Shown here: in pieces, positions 15,034-24,120 of the stretch
Layout of the letters: each line of letters opens with the position of its first letter
How positions within the stretch are numbered: position 1 is the stretch's first letter
NCBI GenBank assembly: GCA_964588495.1
Contig: CAZPPS010000003.1
Coordinates: 1-64,000 of the forward strand
Length of the DNA stretch: 64,000 bases
DNA from: CAVPKN01 sp964588495
Lineage (GTDB): Bacteria; Chlamydiota; Chlamydiia; Chlamydiales; JAAKFR01
Reading direction: 5' to 3'
The notes under the pieces: model-generated
What the model was told of the DNA's origin: nothing
Database searches by the model: none
What the model saw: the letters and a program-made list of their open reading frames with translations, nothing else
Translations under genes and position numbers: made by a program

Positions 15034-15747
15034 ATGAATCCTACAGGTCCAGGCAGTTTTTCTCCAGATAAATCAGAATTGGATAGGCTTTTTCATCCCG
15101 AAGGGGGAATGAAAAACATCCATTCATCACTTTCGAAAGGGGATACAGTTTCTATAGCTGACACGACCTATAATGATCTCACCCGCTATGGAACCCTCAT
15201 TTTGAATGGGGAATCGATTTATCAAAAGGGAATATTCCCTAACATTGATGACTATGATGTTGATGTTGCGCTCTGGAAAACTCAATTTGTTTTCAACCAA
15301 CTGGAAGACAAGTTGGATTCGACTCAGCTTGCTATTAATGCCGCCAATCTTATGCAACAGGGCATAGGGGGCGCTATGATGGAAACAGTTGCCCTTCAAA
15401 AGGGATTCTCTTATAGAGGCAATGATGGGTTTATTGAATCGTCGACTGTCATCAATGAAAAAAAGATGGCCAACGTTTTTGAATCGGATCTAAAAAATAG
15501 AAATTTCACCTACATTCACGAGTCCGTAGTAGAAGCCATTCCTCTGGTTGATGATTTTCCCTATCCTGAAAATTCCACCTTTTTCAAAATCAAAACGGTC
15601 GTGAAAGGAACACTAGAGGCACTTCAAGGCACAAATTCTCAAGCCATGAGCTTCGAATCTGTCTACACGCAAGAGCGGGCCACTATGAAAGAGGCCATCG
15701 ATGATTCCTATCAAGGCAACGATCCTCAATCCTATATTAAAGTATAA
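15034..15747 (+). CDS. Unknown soluble protein, possible effector
   Basis: I do not recognise this 237-aa protein. It starts with a Pro/Gly/Ser-rich stretch (MNPTGPGSFSPDKSE), then a mixed alpha/beta body with no membrane segment or signal peptide; the acidic patch NIDDYDVDVALWKTQ near residue 70 stands out. A near-consensus promoter lies 34 bp upstream of the start codon, so it is probably transcribed alone and strongly. It is followed by the AI-2E-family transporter after 31 bp, and divergent from the ankyrin gene. Host-directed function is only a guess from the neighbourhood. Confidence 0.6.
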   Translation: MNPTGPGSFSPDKSELDRLFHPEGGMKNIHSSLSKGDTVSIADTTYNDLTRYGTLILNGESIYQKGIFPNIDDYDVDVALWKTQFVFNQLEDKLDSTQLAINAANLMQQGIGGAMMETVALQKGFSYRGNDGFIESSTVINEKKMANVFESDLKNRNFTYIHESVVEAIPLVDDFPYPENSTFFKIKTVVKGTLEALQGTNSQAMSFESVYTQERATMKEAIDDSYQGNDPQSYIKV

Positions 15748-15778
15748 AAAAATCTCCTCTTCACGTTAAAAGTAGAGG

Positions 15779-16813
15779 ATGCAGACAAAAACTAAACGGG
15801 CAATTGTTTTTGCCTTTGCCCTAGTTGTCATTGGATTGATTGTTTGGTGGGCAAATTCGGTCTTTTTGCTCGCTTTTGCCGGTATTTTGCTCGCGATTTT
15901 GTTAAATGCGATCGGGAAAGCTGCTCAAAAGCTCTTTCACCTTCCTTACGCGATTGCCCTTATTGTCGCCCTGATCCTGATTTTCGGCATACTGACTCTG
16001 ATTTTCTGGCTCTACTCCCCTCTGATTGGCTCCCAGTTTCAGCTCCTTGTCAAACAGTTGCCTCAGGCAGTCGACAGTGTAATGGAAAAACTCACTCCCT
16101 TTTTTGGAAAAGACTTTTTATCTCCGAGCATAATCCAGGAGTTTTTCCCTTCCAATGAAAAAATATTCACACAAGTCCTCTCCATCTTTTCGACAACTTT
16201 AGGCTCGCTGATTGGTTTTGTGATTTTTATCATTATCGGCCTCTATTTGGCCTTTGACCCTTCCAGGTATGTCAACTGGATCACCATGATGACCCCCAAA
16301 GGCAAGCAGAAAAGAACTCTTGAGATCATGAATAAAATGGGTCAATCGCTCAGATGGTGGCTTCTTGGAAAGATGCTTTCAATGTCGGTTGTGGGTATTT
16401 TAACTTTTGTTGGCTTGGCCCTTCTGCATGTCTCACTCGCCTTCATCTTGGGGCTATTGGCAGCTCTTTTGACCTTTATCCCTTATGTGGGCGCCATCCT
16501 TGCAGCTATTCCCGCAGTCTTGATTGCCTTTGCTCAAAGCCCACTCACAGCCCTCTATGTCATCTTGCTCTATATTGGCATTCACATCATTGACGGCTAC
16601 TACATCACGCCCTCGATTGAGCAAAGAACGGTTTCGATTCCACCAGCTCTTTCTATTTTAGCGCAGGTATTAATGACAGTTTTGATTGGGGGCATAGGAC
16701 TTGCCCTTGCCACCCCACTTATGGTCGTTATGATCGCTTTAGTGCAAACTGCCCAAAGATCATCCTCATCCCTTCATGTGGCTCAGCAATCCCATAAGTC
16801 CGATGATAATTAA
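15779..16813 (+). CDS. AI-2E/PerM-family membrane transporter
   Basis: The 344-aa inner-membrane protein has about eight hydrophobic helices in the AI-2E exporter family order: a pair at the N-terminus, another near residues 55-80, a soluble loop (about 85-140), and four to five C-terminal helices including LGLLAALLTFIPYVGAIL, the family's most conserved motif. Members export small molecules or ions; the substrate cannot be read from the sequence. The C-terminal tail is polar. Its last 48 bp overlap the small convergent gene on the other strand. Confidence 0.88.
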   Translation: MQTKTKRAIVFAFALVVIGLIVWWANSVFLLAFAGILLAILLNAIGKAAQKLFHLPYAIALIVALILIFGILTLIFWLYSPLIGSQFQLLVKQLPQAVDSVMEKLTPFFGKDFLSPSIIQEFFPSNEKIFTQVLSIFSTTLGSLIGFVIFIIIGLYLAFDPSRYVNWITMMTPKGKQKRTLEIMNKMGQSLRWWLLGKMLSMSVVGILTFVGLALLHVSLAFILGLLAALLTFIPYVGAILAAIPAVLIAFAQSPLTALYVILLYIGIHIIDGYYITPSIEQRTVSIPPALSILAQVLMTVLIGGIGLALATPLMVVMIALVQTAQRSSSSLHVAQQSHKSDDN

Positions 16814-16918
16814 ATAGATCCCCACAATGTAATTCAAAAGTCTTGGGAAAATCAGGATCAAAACCCCAAAGACTAATGAAATAATGGGAAGTGCGAGCGG
16901 ATGAGAAACGAAATTCAT
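16766..16918 (-). CDS. DUF3096-type small membrane protein
   Basis: A 50-aa protein of almost two helices: PIISLVFGVLILIFPRLLNYIV followed by GIYLIIIGLMGLL, the layout of the DUF3096 family. I place the start at 16918 because a strong GGAGG lies 8 nt before that ATG; a longer frame reaches upstream without support. Function unknown. The 3' half overlaps the end of the AI-2E-family gene on the opposite strand. Confidence 0.75.
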   Translation of the reverse strand: MNFVSHPLALPIISLVFGVLILIFPRLLNYIVGIYLIIIGLMGLLSHMKG

Positions 16919-17020
16919 TTTTAGCCTCCAATGCTGTTTCCCTCTCTCATAGCAAAAATTAAAGATTAATGCATGATTTTTCCTCACACGGTTATGGTTC
17001 GATCTGCGAGGCAATTTTTA

Positions 17021-17106
17021 AACACGAAGACACAAAGATACAAAGACACAAAGGGTAAAATTTATTTTTTTTCTTTGTGTCTTTGTATCTTCGTGCCTTT
17101 GTGTTG
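17021..17106. repeat. Inverted repeat of the CACAAAGACACAAAG type
   Basis: The arms (17021-17054 and 17072-17106) pair through CTTTGTGTCTTTGTATC over about 19 bp and loosely beyond that. It sits 21 bp beyond the stop of the E2 gene on the minus strand, where it could act as terminator of the gmhA-lpxK-gltT-E2 operon. Confidence 0.8.
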
Positions 17107-17127
17107 AATTATTCAGAGGCAGACAGA

Positions 17128-18336
17128 CTAATGGACAGAAATTGATTCTAAATGCTGCTTAAAGGCAGCAAGGAACTGACAGCCGTAGATGCCGTCGATG
17201 ACGCGGTGATCGAAGGTCAACGTCAGATACATCATATGCCGGATAGCAAAGGAGTCATCGTCGCGCACAACAACCCGTTTTTGGACAGTTCCGGCTCCGA
17301 TGATCGCAACTTCTGGATAGCGGATGATGGGGACGCCAATCAAAGCTCCTGTCATCCCAAAGTTTGTCAGAGTCACTGTCCCTTCCTGAACTTCATTGGG
17401 GCTCAATTTTCCTGCGCGCGCCCTCGATGAGAGATCGGATAGGGACTTGGCGATGCTGACCAGATTTCTTTCCTGACAGTTTTTAATGACCGGGACAACG
17501 AGCCCTTTGTCAATATTGACAGCGATCCCTACATTGACATAGCGCTTCAAAACAATAGTCTCCCCATCTAATGAGGCGTTGAGCATCGGAAATTGCTGGA
17601 TGGCCTTTGTGAGCGCTTGAACTAAAAAGCTCGTAATCGTCAATTTGGCCTGGTGGGTCTCCACAAATCTCTCTTTTTCCCGGGCAATCATTTTGATGAT
17701 GTCGGTCACATCGGCTTCTAAAACAAGAGAGGCGTGAGGCGCTTCGTAAAAAGAGCGGACCATATTTTCCGCAATCGCTTTTCGCATGCCGCTCATCACA
17801 ATGCGCTCTTCAGATTCGGTCAATTCACTACTTTGAGGAGCTGCCGTTTTTGCTTTTAAAGGACACGTTTTCTTGGAAGCCGCATAAGTTTCGATATCTT
17901 TTTTGGTGATCCTTCCCCCTTCACCTGATCCCTCAATCTTACGGAGCTGCTCAAAACCGATCCCTTCCATTTTCGCAAGACGCAAGACCGCTGGAGAAAA
18001 AACCTCTTCATTGCCCTTTTCAACTGCGCTTTCTTGTTGAATGACTGGCGACTCTTCTTTGGATGTCACTTCAGCAGAACAAGCTCCTGTCTGGATTTTG
18101 GCTAAAAGGGCGCCAATTTCAATCTCCTGATCGGGATGGACACAAATTTCCTGCAAAATACCAGCCACAGGAGAGGGAATCTCAGAGTTCACTTTATCGG
18201 TTGCGACCTCAAGAAGGGGCTCATCAAGGGCAATCCTATCTCCCTCTTTTTTCAGCCACTGGACAACGGTTGCTCCCAAAATGCTCTCGCCAAGCTTTGG
18301 AAGTGCGACTTCTACAATTTCGGTGTTTGTTTGCAT
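17128..18336 (-). CDS. 2-oxo acid dehydrogenase E2 (dihydrolipoamide acyltransferase)
   Basis: This is the acyltransferase core of a 2-oxo acid dehydrogenase complex. Residues 5-80 are a lipoyl domain with the lipoylated lysine in EVATDKVNSE (Lys48). A peripheral-subunit-binding domain lies at about 119-155 (LRLAKMEGIGFEQLRKIEGSGEGGRITKKD), and the catalytic domain ends with HRVIDG (His377, Asp381). The length of 402 aa is normal for a single-lipoyl E2. In C. trachomatis the equivalent position (CT400) holds an E2 annotated as SucB-like or branched-chain; which 2-oxo acid it serves cannot be decided here. It starts 1 bp after the gltT stop, so it is in that operon. E1 and E3 are not nearby. 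Confidence 0.92.
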   Translation of the reverse strand: MQTNTEIVEVALPKLGESILGATVVQWLKKEGDRIALDEPLLEVATDKVNSEIPSPVAGILQEICVHPDQEIEIGALLAKIQTGACSAEVTSKEESPVIQQESAVEKGNEEVFSPAVLRLAKMEGIGFEQLRKIEGSGEGGRITKKDIETYAASKKTCPLKAKTAAPQSSELTESEERIVMSGMRKAIAENMVRSFYEAPHASLVLEADVTDIIKMIAREKERFVETHQAKLTITSFLVQALTKAIQQFPMLNASLDGETIVLKRYVNVGIAVNIDKGLVVPVIKNCQERNLVSIAKSLSDLSSRARAGKLSPNEVQEGTVTLTNFGMTGALIGVPIIRYPEVAIIGAGTVQKRVVVRDDDSFAIRHMMYLTLTFDHRVIDGIYGCQFLAAFKQHLESISVH

Positions 18337-18337
18337 T

Positions 18338-19597
18338 TTATGACCCTTCTTCTAATACAGGTTGTTCTTCTTTTTTTGCGGCATAGCTGACATACACTTC
18401 ACTATTATAGCGTGCCTCATCAAATTCTCCCTCAGATTTTGCCACATAAACTGCAACCACCGCATCTCCTAAAACATTGACGACAGTTCCCACAATGTCA
18501 CGTAAGCGGTCAATGCCTGCCACAATGGCAATACCTTCCAGAGGCAAGCCCACAGATCCTAGCACAATAGAAAGAGTGACAAGTCCCCCTCCAGGAATGC
18601 CTGCAGACCCCACAGCAGAAAGCGTTGCTGTCACAACAATTAAAAGTAAACTTTCCCAACCAAGCTCAATGCCATAGGCCTGTGCAATAAAAACCGCTGC
18701 AATCCCTTGGAAAATCGCTGTCCCGTTCATGTTGATCGTAGAGCCCAAAGGGAGGACAAAGCTGGCAATGTTTTTAGAAACGCCTAAATTCTCTTCAACA
18801 CAATGCATAGAGGCGGGGAGCGTAGCTGAGCTGCTTGTTGTGGAGGCTGCGATCGCAATCGCATCGGTCATCCCCTTAAAAAAGGGCATCACTTTTACCT
18901 TCGCCATCAGGATCAAAATGCCTCCAAAGACCACAACGAGATGGAATATGCACGTGATATAATGGGCAAAGACGAGTTTTAAAAGGGGATAGAGAATAGC
19001 GACACCAAATGTCCCTGCAACCCATGCCATGATGGCAAAAATACCATAAGGGGCGAGCTTCATGACCATCGCCGTCATGGAAAACATCACTTCAGAAAGA
19101 GATTCTATGACCTTCGCTACAGGCTTTCCTTTTTCCCCTGCAAAGTTGATCCCAAGGCCGAAAAAAATCGCAAACACAATCACTTGCAAGATATTGCCAT
19201 TCGCTAAAGAACCAATAGGATTTGTCGGGACAAGGCTGAGGAAAATACTTAAGATTTCCGGCGTTTCATCGATTTTGATATCGGCGCCATGATTGAGACC
19301 AATTCCCACGCCTGGATTGATTAGTTTAGCAGCGATCAAGCCAAATACGATGGCAATTGCTGTGGTTCCCATATACATCAGAAGCGTTTTAAGGCCGACC
19401 CGTCCGAGTTTGCGTGTGTCATTGATCGAGGTAATACCATGTGTCATCGAAGAAAAAACCAGAAGGACCACGAGCATGTTGAGGAGGCCTAAAAAAACGG
19501 TCCCAACCGGTTTGAGATACTGCGCATGGGGCCCAAGAACTACCCCTGTCAAGATGCCAAGGACAATACCAATGAGCATTTTTTTCCAAAGCTTCAT
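18338..19597 (-). CDS. gltT: Glutamate/dicarboxylate:cation symporter
   Basis: A DAACS-family secondary transporter for glutamate, aspartate or dicarboxylates, matching C. trachomatis gltT (CT401). The family's serine-rich reentrant loop ASTTSSSATLP, the helix LPLGSTINMNGTAI and IPGGGLV near the C-terminus are all present. The start at 19597 (MKLWKKMLIG) overlaps the lpxK stop in an ATGA; a frame 14 codons longer has no support. The product is 419 aa with eight predicted helices. Intracellular chlamydiae import amino acids from the host, which fits. Confidence 0.92.
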   Translation of the reverse strand: MKLWKKMLIGIVLGILTGVVLGPHAQYLKPVGTVFLGLLNMLVVLLVFSSMTHGITSINDTRKLGRVGLKTLLMYMGTTAIAIVFGLIAAKLINPGVGIGLNHGADIKIDETPEILSIFLSLVPTNPIGSLANGNILQVIVFAIFFGLGINFAGEKGKPVAKVIESLSEVMFSMTAMVMKLAPYGIFAIMAWVAGTFGVAILYPLLKLVFAHYITCIFHLVVVFGGILILMAKVKVMPFFKGMTDAIAIAASTTSSSATLPASMHCVEENLGVSKNIASFVLPLGSTINMNGTAIFQGIAAVFIAQAYGIELGWESLLLIVVTATLSAVGSAGIPGGGLVTLSIVLGSVGLPLEGIAIVAGIDRLRDIVGTVVNVLGDAVVAVYVAKSEGEFDEARYNSEVYVSYAAKKEEQPVLEEGS

Positions 19598-20592
19598 ACG
19601 TGCCCCATTTGTTTTAATTCCTCGACCACGTGCGCCCAAACTGCCTGATTTTTGATAATTTCAAGCTTCACCTTCAACCAGCCCACAGGCAAAGGAAAAT
19701 GCGAACTTGGAATCAGTTTGACCTTATCCTTTTCAGTGCACAAAAAAAGCTCGGCTTTTTGACTCAAAGCGAGACTTGCAAAATTTTTAAGTCCTTTTTG
19801 GCTCAGTTTAGAGTGGTCTTTCAGAAAATGGGTCGCCACGACCTCACCGCCTAGATCTTCAATCGTCTTTACAAACCTTCTAGGATTGCCAATGCCGCAA
19901 AAAAGGGCAACTTTTTTTCCTGAAATGGGCCCCAATTCCTTGCCGCTCAACTCAAAAAAACCCTCAGGAACGATATTTGCCACAACTTGCGGAGCCCCAT
20001 TGAACTTGGAAACTGTTTGTACAATCTCTTCTTCAGGCTCCCCTACAAAAACGATCAGATTGGCCACTTTCAAACGGCTTAAATTTTCCCTCAAAACCCC
20101 TTTGGGGAGGAAATTCTTTAAAGCCGTTTTCCCATCGATCACAACGATTTCATAATCGCGCTTCAGTTTGCGGTGTTGCATCCCATCATCTAAAAGCAAA
20201 AGCTCAGCGCCGAGAGATTTGGCAAGATGGGCACTTTTCAAACGGTTTTTGTTGACGATGACAAGGGAACTGCCCAGTCTGTTTGCCAATAACCACGGCT
20301 CATCCCCACACGTTTTTGCATCGTGTACCTTAGGATCCACAACAAGAGGCTCTTTGGCATGCTCAGATCCCCCTTTGTAGCCGCGCGAAAGAATGGCAAC
20401 TCGTAAATTTGTGGAAAGAAGCTCGCCCAGTAAAAGGGCCAGCTGTGTTTTTCCAGCCCCGCCTGTAACCACATTTCCGATGCTCACAACAGGAAGGGGA
20501 GCTGTTTTTTGACGGATAATCTGATGGTCATAAAGAAAATGGCGTGTAGCAACCAATCCCCGAAAAATAGAGCTGATTGCCATTTTCATCAT
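19594..20592 (-). CDS. lpxK: Tetraacyldisaccharide 4'-kinase
   Basis: LpxK phosphorylates the lipid A precursor at the 4' position on the inner face of the inner membrane. The P-loop is VSIGNVVTGGAGKTQ (residues 36-50), followed by LSRGYKGG (about 84-91), both diagnostic. The length of 332 aa is typical. It overlaps gmhA upstream by ATGA and gltT downstream by ATGA, so LPS and transport genes share an operon. The C. trachomatis homologue is CT402. Confidence 0.94.
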   Translation of the reverse strand: MMKMAISSIFRGLVATRHFLYDHQIIRQKTAPLPVVSIGNVVTGGAGKTQLALLLGELLSTNLRVAILSRGYKGGSEHAKEPLVVDPKVHDAKTCGDEPWLLANRLGSSLVIVNKNRLKSAHLAKSLGAELLLLDDGMQHRKLKRDYEIVVIDGKTALKNFLPKGVLRENLSRLKVANLIVFVGEPEEEIVQTVSKFNGAPQVVANIVPEGFFELSGKELGPISGKKVALFCGIGNPRRFVKTIEDLGGEVVATHFLKDHSKLSQKGLKNFASLALSQKAELFLCTEKDKVKLIPSSHFPLPVGWLKVKLEIIKNQAVWAHVVEELKQMGHV

Positions 20593-21203
20593 CTAAGCGC
20601 TGCCATGATATTTTTTAAAATACTTTCTTTTTCACCAAACAAAAGCTCTTCCACCAATTCGATCATCATGTGAATCGCTGTCATATGAGCTTCCTGGATA
20701 CGGTCAGAATAATCAAAGCCTTCTATGAGGAGCTCAAGATTGGCAAATCCTTTGAGCGTTCCCCCGTCTTTTCCTAAAAAAGCCACTGTGTGAAGGCCAA
20801 GCTCTCTGGCCCTTTCAAAGGCGCGCACGATATTGGGAGAATTGCCGCTAGTGCTCAGACCAATAAATACATCACCTCTGGCTCCATAGGCCTCAATGGC
20901 CCTTGAAAAGACCTGATCGTAGCCCAAATCGTTGGCAACACAGCTCAAATGTCCCGGCTCTGAAAGAGCAATGGCAGGTAAAGCTCTCCGTTTCTTTCGA
21001 AAAACTCCTGTCAGCTCCTCAGCAAAATGGGACGCATCACATAACGAGCCGCCATTACCTGCGATAATGACCTTACTACCTGTTTGAAAACAGGCAGCTA
21101 GCATCAAAGCACCTTGTTCGATAAATTCAAGAGCCGAAGGGGCGCTCAGTTGCTCAAGAGCCCGCTTTGCATCTTCAATTCCTTGTAAAATCTTTTTTCT
21201 CAC
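20589..21203 (-). CDS. gmhA: Sedoheptulose-7-phosphate isomerase
   Basis: GmhA makes D-glycero-D-manno-heptose 7-phosphate, the first step to the ADP-heptose of the LPS inner core. This 204-aa SIS protein has IIAGNGGSLCDASHFAEEL and STSGNSPN, the phosphate loops of GmhA, and EAHMTAIHMMIE near the C-terminus, with the zinc-site histidines. The overlap with lpxK (ATGA) supports an LPS role. The classical Chlamydiaceae have a heptose-free core, so a heptose-containing core is plausible here, provided the other hld genes exist elsewhere. It is the first gene of its operon. Confidence 0.9.
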   Translation of the reverse strand: MRKKILQGIEDAKRALEQLSAPSALEFIEQGALMLAACFQTGSKVIIAGNGGSLCDASHFAEELTGVFRKKRRALPAIALSEPGHLSCVANDLGYDQVFSRAIEAYGARGDVFIGLSTSGNSPNIVRAFERARELGLHTVAFLGKDGGTLKGFANLELLIEGFDYSDRIQEAHMTAIHMMIELVEELLFGEKESILKNIMAALR

Positions 21204-21406
21204 TAATTATTCTCATCACTTGAAAAAATGATTAGGGATAATATACAACAAAAAGACTTAAAAAGCAAATTTTCCAAAAAACAATTTGATGAAATAATTG
21301 GAAGAAGTATAAATTTTGCTTTTTTTAACATCTCTGAGGACGACCAGAGGTGCTTTGTCTCCAAAAGCGGGTGCTCTAAATTATTATTTAGAATAGTATC
21401 TTTTTA

Positions 21407-22492
21407 ATGAAAAATTACACAGTTCCCTTACTTCCTCTGCCCGATGAATTTGAAACCAAACAGGTATTAAAGAAGCTTGTACTTGCGCACGGCGCTCTTG
21501 CAGAACTCAAGGGAGTAACGGGCATAGTCCCCAATCAAAGCATTCTAATTAACACTCTATCTCTGCAGGAAGCTAAGGATAGTTCCGCAATCGAAAATAT
21601 CATCACCACAAATGATGAATTATTCCAAAGTGACCTCTCAGCAAGACAATTTACAAGCTCCGCAGCAAAAGAAGTGCATAATTACGCAGAAGCTCTAAGG
21701 GAAGGTTATCTAAAAGTAAAAAACAGCAAACTTTTGACCAATGTAGACATTCTTAGAATTCAAGCGACACTTGTACAAAATAATGCAGGTTTTCGGAAAT
21801 TGCCAGGAACAGAATTGAAAAATGAACAGACAGGAGAAATTGTTTACACGCCTCCGCAAGATAGCCAACAGATCATTTCGCTTATGTCCAATTTAGAAAA
21901 ATTTATTAACGACAATGGCATTAGCCAAGAGGATCCGTTAATAAAAATGGCAATCATGCACCATCAATTTGAAAGTATTCATCCTTTCTATGATGGAAAT
22001 GGAAGAACCGGCAGAATCTTAAATGTTCTTTATTTGGTTAAAACTGGACTCCTGGATACACCCGTTCTGTATCTCTCACGTTATATCAATCGCAATAAGA
22101 GCGCATACTACAGATTGCTACAGAATGTCCGGGATGAGCACAATTGGGAACACTGGATACTTTATATGCTGGAAGCAGTGATTCAAACTTCCAGACAAAC
22201 GGTGCTCCTTATTCAAGGAATGAAAGATTTGATGCAACGCTTTAAATTTAAGTTACGTACTGAGTTACCCAAAATTTACAGCCACGATCTCTTAAATAAT
22301 CTTTTTTACCATCCCTACACAAAAGTTGAGTTTATTATGCAAGATCTTGGTGTACACCGTAATACCGCAAGAAAGTACCTTGAAGAACTAGTTACTATTG
22401 GCATTTTGCTCAAACACAAACATTTAAAGGAAAATTTTTACATTAATAAGGATTTATTCGAGCTCTTGCGAGATTGGAATACAAACTCTTGA
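21407..22492 (+). CDS. Fic-domain protein, class II, with winged-helix C-terminus
   Basis: Fic proteins transfer AMP (or other nucleotides) onto hydroxyl side chains of target proteins. The catalytic motif HPFYDGNGRTGR (residues 192-203) is intact. An inhibitory motif S.A.EN appears in SSAIEN (59-64) in the N-terminal helical domain, placing it in class II with intramolecular autoinhibition. The last 75 residues look like a winged helix (VEFIMQDLGVHRNTARKYLEELV). The 361-aa layout is that of common bacterial Fic/DOC proteins rather than secreted toxins, so self-regulation or control of a bacterial target is as likely as host action. Two tandem hairpins follow the stop. Confidence 0.92.
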   Translation: MKNYTVPLLPLPDEFETKQVLKKLVLAHGALAELKGVTGIVPNQSILINTLSLQEAKDSSAIENIITTNDELFQSDLSARQFTSSAAKEVHNYAEALREGYLKVKNSKLLTNVDILRIQATLVQNNAGFRKLPGTELKNEQTGEIVYTPPQDSQQIISLMSNLEKFINDNGISQEDPLIKMAIMHHQFESIHPFYDGNGRTGRILNVLYLVKTGLLDTPVLYLSRYINRNKSAYYRLLQNVRDEHNWEHWILYMLEAVIQTSRQTVLLIQGMKDLMQRFKFKLRTELPKIYSHDLLNNLFYHPYTKVEFIMQDLGVHRNTARKYLEELVTIGILLKHKHLKENFYINKDLFELLRDWNTNS

Positions 22493-22494
22493 TA

Positions 22495-22577
22495 AATCTC
22501 ATGCACAAGAAAACGTTGTTTCTTGTGCACAAAGAAATCTCATGCACAAGAAAACGTTATTTCTTGTGCACGATGTA
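22495..22577. terminator. Two tandem 41-bp hairpin units after the fic gene
   Basis: Units starting at 22495 and 22536 each hold TGCACAAGAAA, a 6-nt loop and TTTCTTGTGCA; the copies differ at one position in the loop (ACGTTG against ACGTTA) and at their ends. No U-run follows, so they would act as mRNA 3' stabilisers or as terminators of uncertain strength. They lie 39 bp before the convergent end of the RluA gene. Confidence 0.75.
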
Positions 22578-22615
22578 ACCTTATGGCTTAGCAGTCTTTA
22601 TTGTTTCTTAAACAA

Positions 22616-23248
22616 TTACCAGGGAACCGGAACCTCATACTGCAACACTTCCTGACTCACAGGATGGGGGAAACTCAGCTTACTATGATGCAAGAAAAGA
22701 ATTTTAGAGGCTTCTCTCGAACCATATTTGAGATCGCCGACAATAGGATGTCCAATCGCCGATAACTGAGCCCTAATTTGGTGGTAGCGCCCTGTCATCA
22801 AAGAAATTTTTAGCAAAGAAGTGCGTCCGCCAGCCCTAAGAAGGTTATATTTGAGCAAACATTTTTTGGAACCGGGTGATTCCCTTTCCGCGATTTCCGC
22901 TCTGAAAGATTTTTTTTGTAGATAGTGCTCTAAAATCCCCTCTTCTTGCATCAAATGTCCTTCGACAAGAGCGATATATTCTTTTTGGAAACGGTGTTCG
23001 CGCTGAAACTGGTTGAGACGGGAAAGAGCTTTGCTGGTACGGGCAAAAAGGACAAGGCCAGAGACGGGCTTGTCAAGTCTGTGGACGGCATGCAAAAACA
23101 CATTTCCGGGTTTTTGAAACTCCCTCTTGATCCACGCTTTTCCAAAAGCTTCTAGAGACTCACAGTCGCTATCGTCAGGCTGAGTGAGCATTCCAGCGGG
23201 CTTTTTGAGGAGTAAAATATGATTGTCGACAAACAAAACTTCACTCAT
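22616..23248 (-). CDS. RluA-family RNA pseudouridine synthase
   Basis: The 210-aa enzyme isomerises uridine to pseudouridine in rRNA or tRNA. The catalytic aspartate is in HRLDKPVSGLVLFARTSKA (about residues 57-75), with LMTGRYHQIRAQLSAIGHPIVGDLKYG typical of the RluA family. There is no S4 domain, which points to an RluA, RluC-short or TruC-like member; the target base cannot be inferred. It overlaps the TrmH-family gene by 8 bp, so two RNA-modifying enzymes are co-expressed. Confidence 0.9.
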   Translation of the reverse strand: MSEVLFVDNHILLLKKPAGMLTQPDDSDCESLEAFGKAWIKREFQKPGNVFLHAVHRLDKPVSGLVLFARTSKALSRLNQFQREHRFQKEYIALVEGHLMQEEGILEHYLQKKSFRAEIAERESPGSKKCLLKYNLLRAGGRTSLLKISLMTGRYHQIRAQLSAIGHPIVGDLKYGSREASKILFLHHSKLSFPHPVSQEVLQYEVPVPW

Positions 23249-24038
23249 TTCTTTGCCTAATCACCTCATAAAGTAAAAGGGTCGTGGCCATCGCCACATT
23301 TAAAGAATCTGCGATCCCTAACATGGGGATTTTAACTTTCAGATGGGCCCCTTCCATCCACTGCCTGGTGAGCCCATATTGTTCTGTGCCCACAACAATT
23401 GCCAAAGGCTGTTTCAAATCGACCTCTGTATAGTTGAGCTCAGCAGAGGGAGTCGCGGCTAAAATCGCAATATTTTGCTCCTTCAACCATTCAAAGGCTC
23501 GTTTTCCATCCGCTTCTACAACGTGCTGCGTAAAAAGGGTTCCAACGCTTGCTCTGACCACATTGGGATTATGAATATCTGTTTGCCGGTCACACACAAT
23601 CACTCCATCGACTCCTGCAGCGTCGCTAGAGCGCAAAATCGTCCCCAGATTTCCCGGTTTTTCAATCCCTTCTGCCACGATATAAAATGGAATTTTTTTT
23701 GCGCTTAAATCATCCAAGTTCAGATGTCTTTGTCTAGCAACTGCTATAAGACCATCAGGCCTGTCACGATAAGAAAGTTTTTGGAAAACAGCCGCTGTGC
23801 AGGGATAGACGATGGCCCCGCCCTTTGAAATTTGTTGGATCAAACCATTTTCATTTGTCCCCAAAAATAGCTCTGGGCAGACAAAAAGTTGTTCAATTTC
23901 GATATTTCCAACACAAGATCTGCTGATTTCACGAAAACCTTCGATCAAAAAAAGATCAGTGGCATCACGCTCGCCCCGTTTCCACAGTTTAAGCGCCTGC
24001 TTGATTTTCGGATTCTGTAAGGATGTAATCATCGTCAT
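23241..24038 (-). CDS. SpoU/TrmH-family RNA 2'-O-methyltransferase
   Basis: A SPOUT methyltransferase that adds a 2'-O-methyl group to rRNA or tRNA using S-adenosylmethionine. The three family motifs are visible: EGIEKPGNLGTILRSSDAAG (motif 1), IVVGTEQYGL (motif 2) and IPMLGIADSLNVAMATTLLLYE (motif 3, the knot). The N-terminal 90 residues form the substrate-binding region. The length is 265 aa. The C. trachomatis counterpart (CT403, spoU) also lies near lpxK and ribE. Target base unknown. Confidence 0.92.
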   Translation of the reverse strand: MTMITSLQNPKIKQALKLWKRGERDATDLFLIEGFREISRSCVGNIEIEQLFVCPELFLGTNENGLIQQISKGGAIVYPCTAAVFQKLSYRDRPDGLIAVARQRHLNLDDLSAKKIPFYIVAEGIEKPGNLGTILRSSDAAGVDGVIVCDRQTDIHNPNVVRASVGTLFTQHVVEADGKRAFEWLKEQNIAILAATPSAELNYTEVDLKQPLAIVVGTEQYGLTRQWMEGAHLKVKIPMLGIADSLNVAMATTLLLYEVIRQRNE

Positions 24039-24120
24039 TTGGAGAAATTATACACGAAAAATATATTTCAAGCTCTAAGCAAAGAATGGGATAGTAAATA
24101 TTGAAAAAGGAATATGTAAA

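Noticed and set aside
22495..22577. CRISPR array (two repeated hairpins)
   Set aside because: Only two directly adjacent units without unique spacers, and no cas genes.
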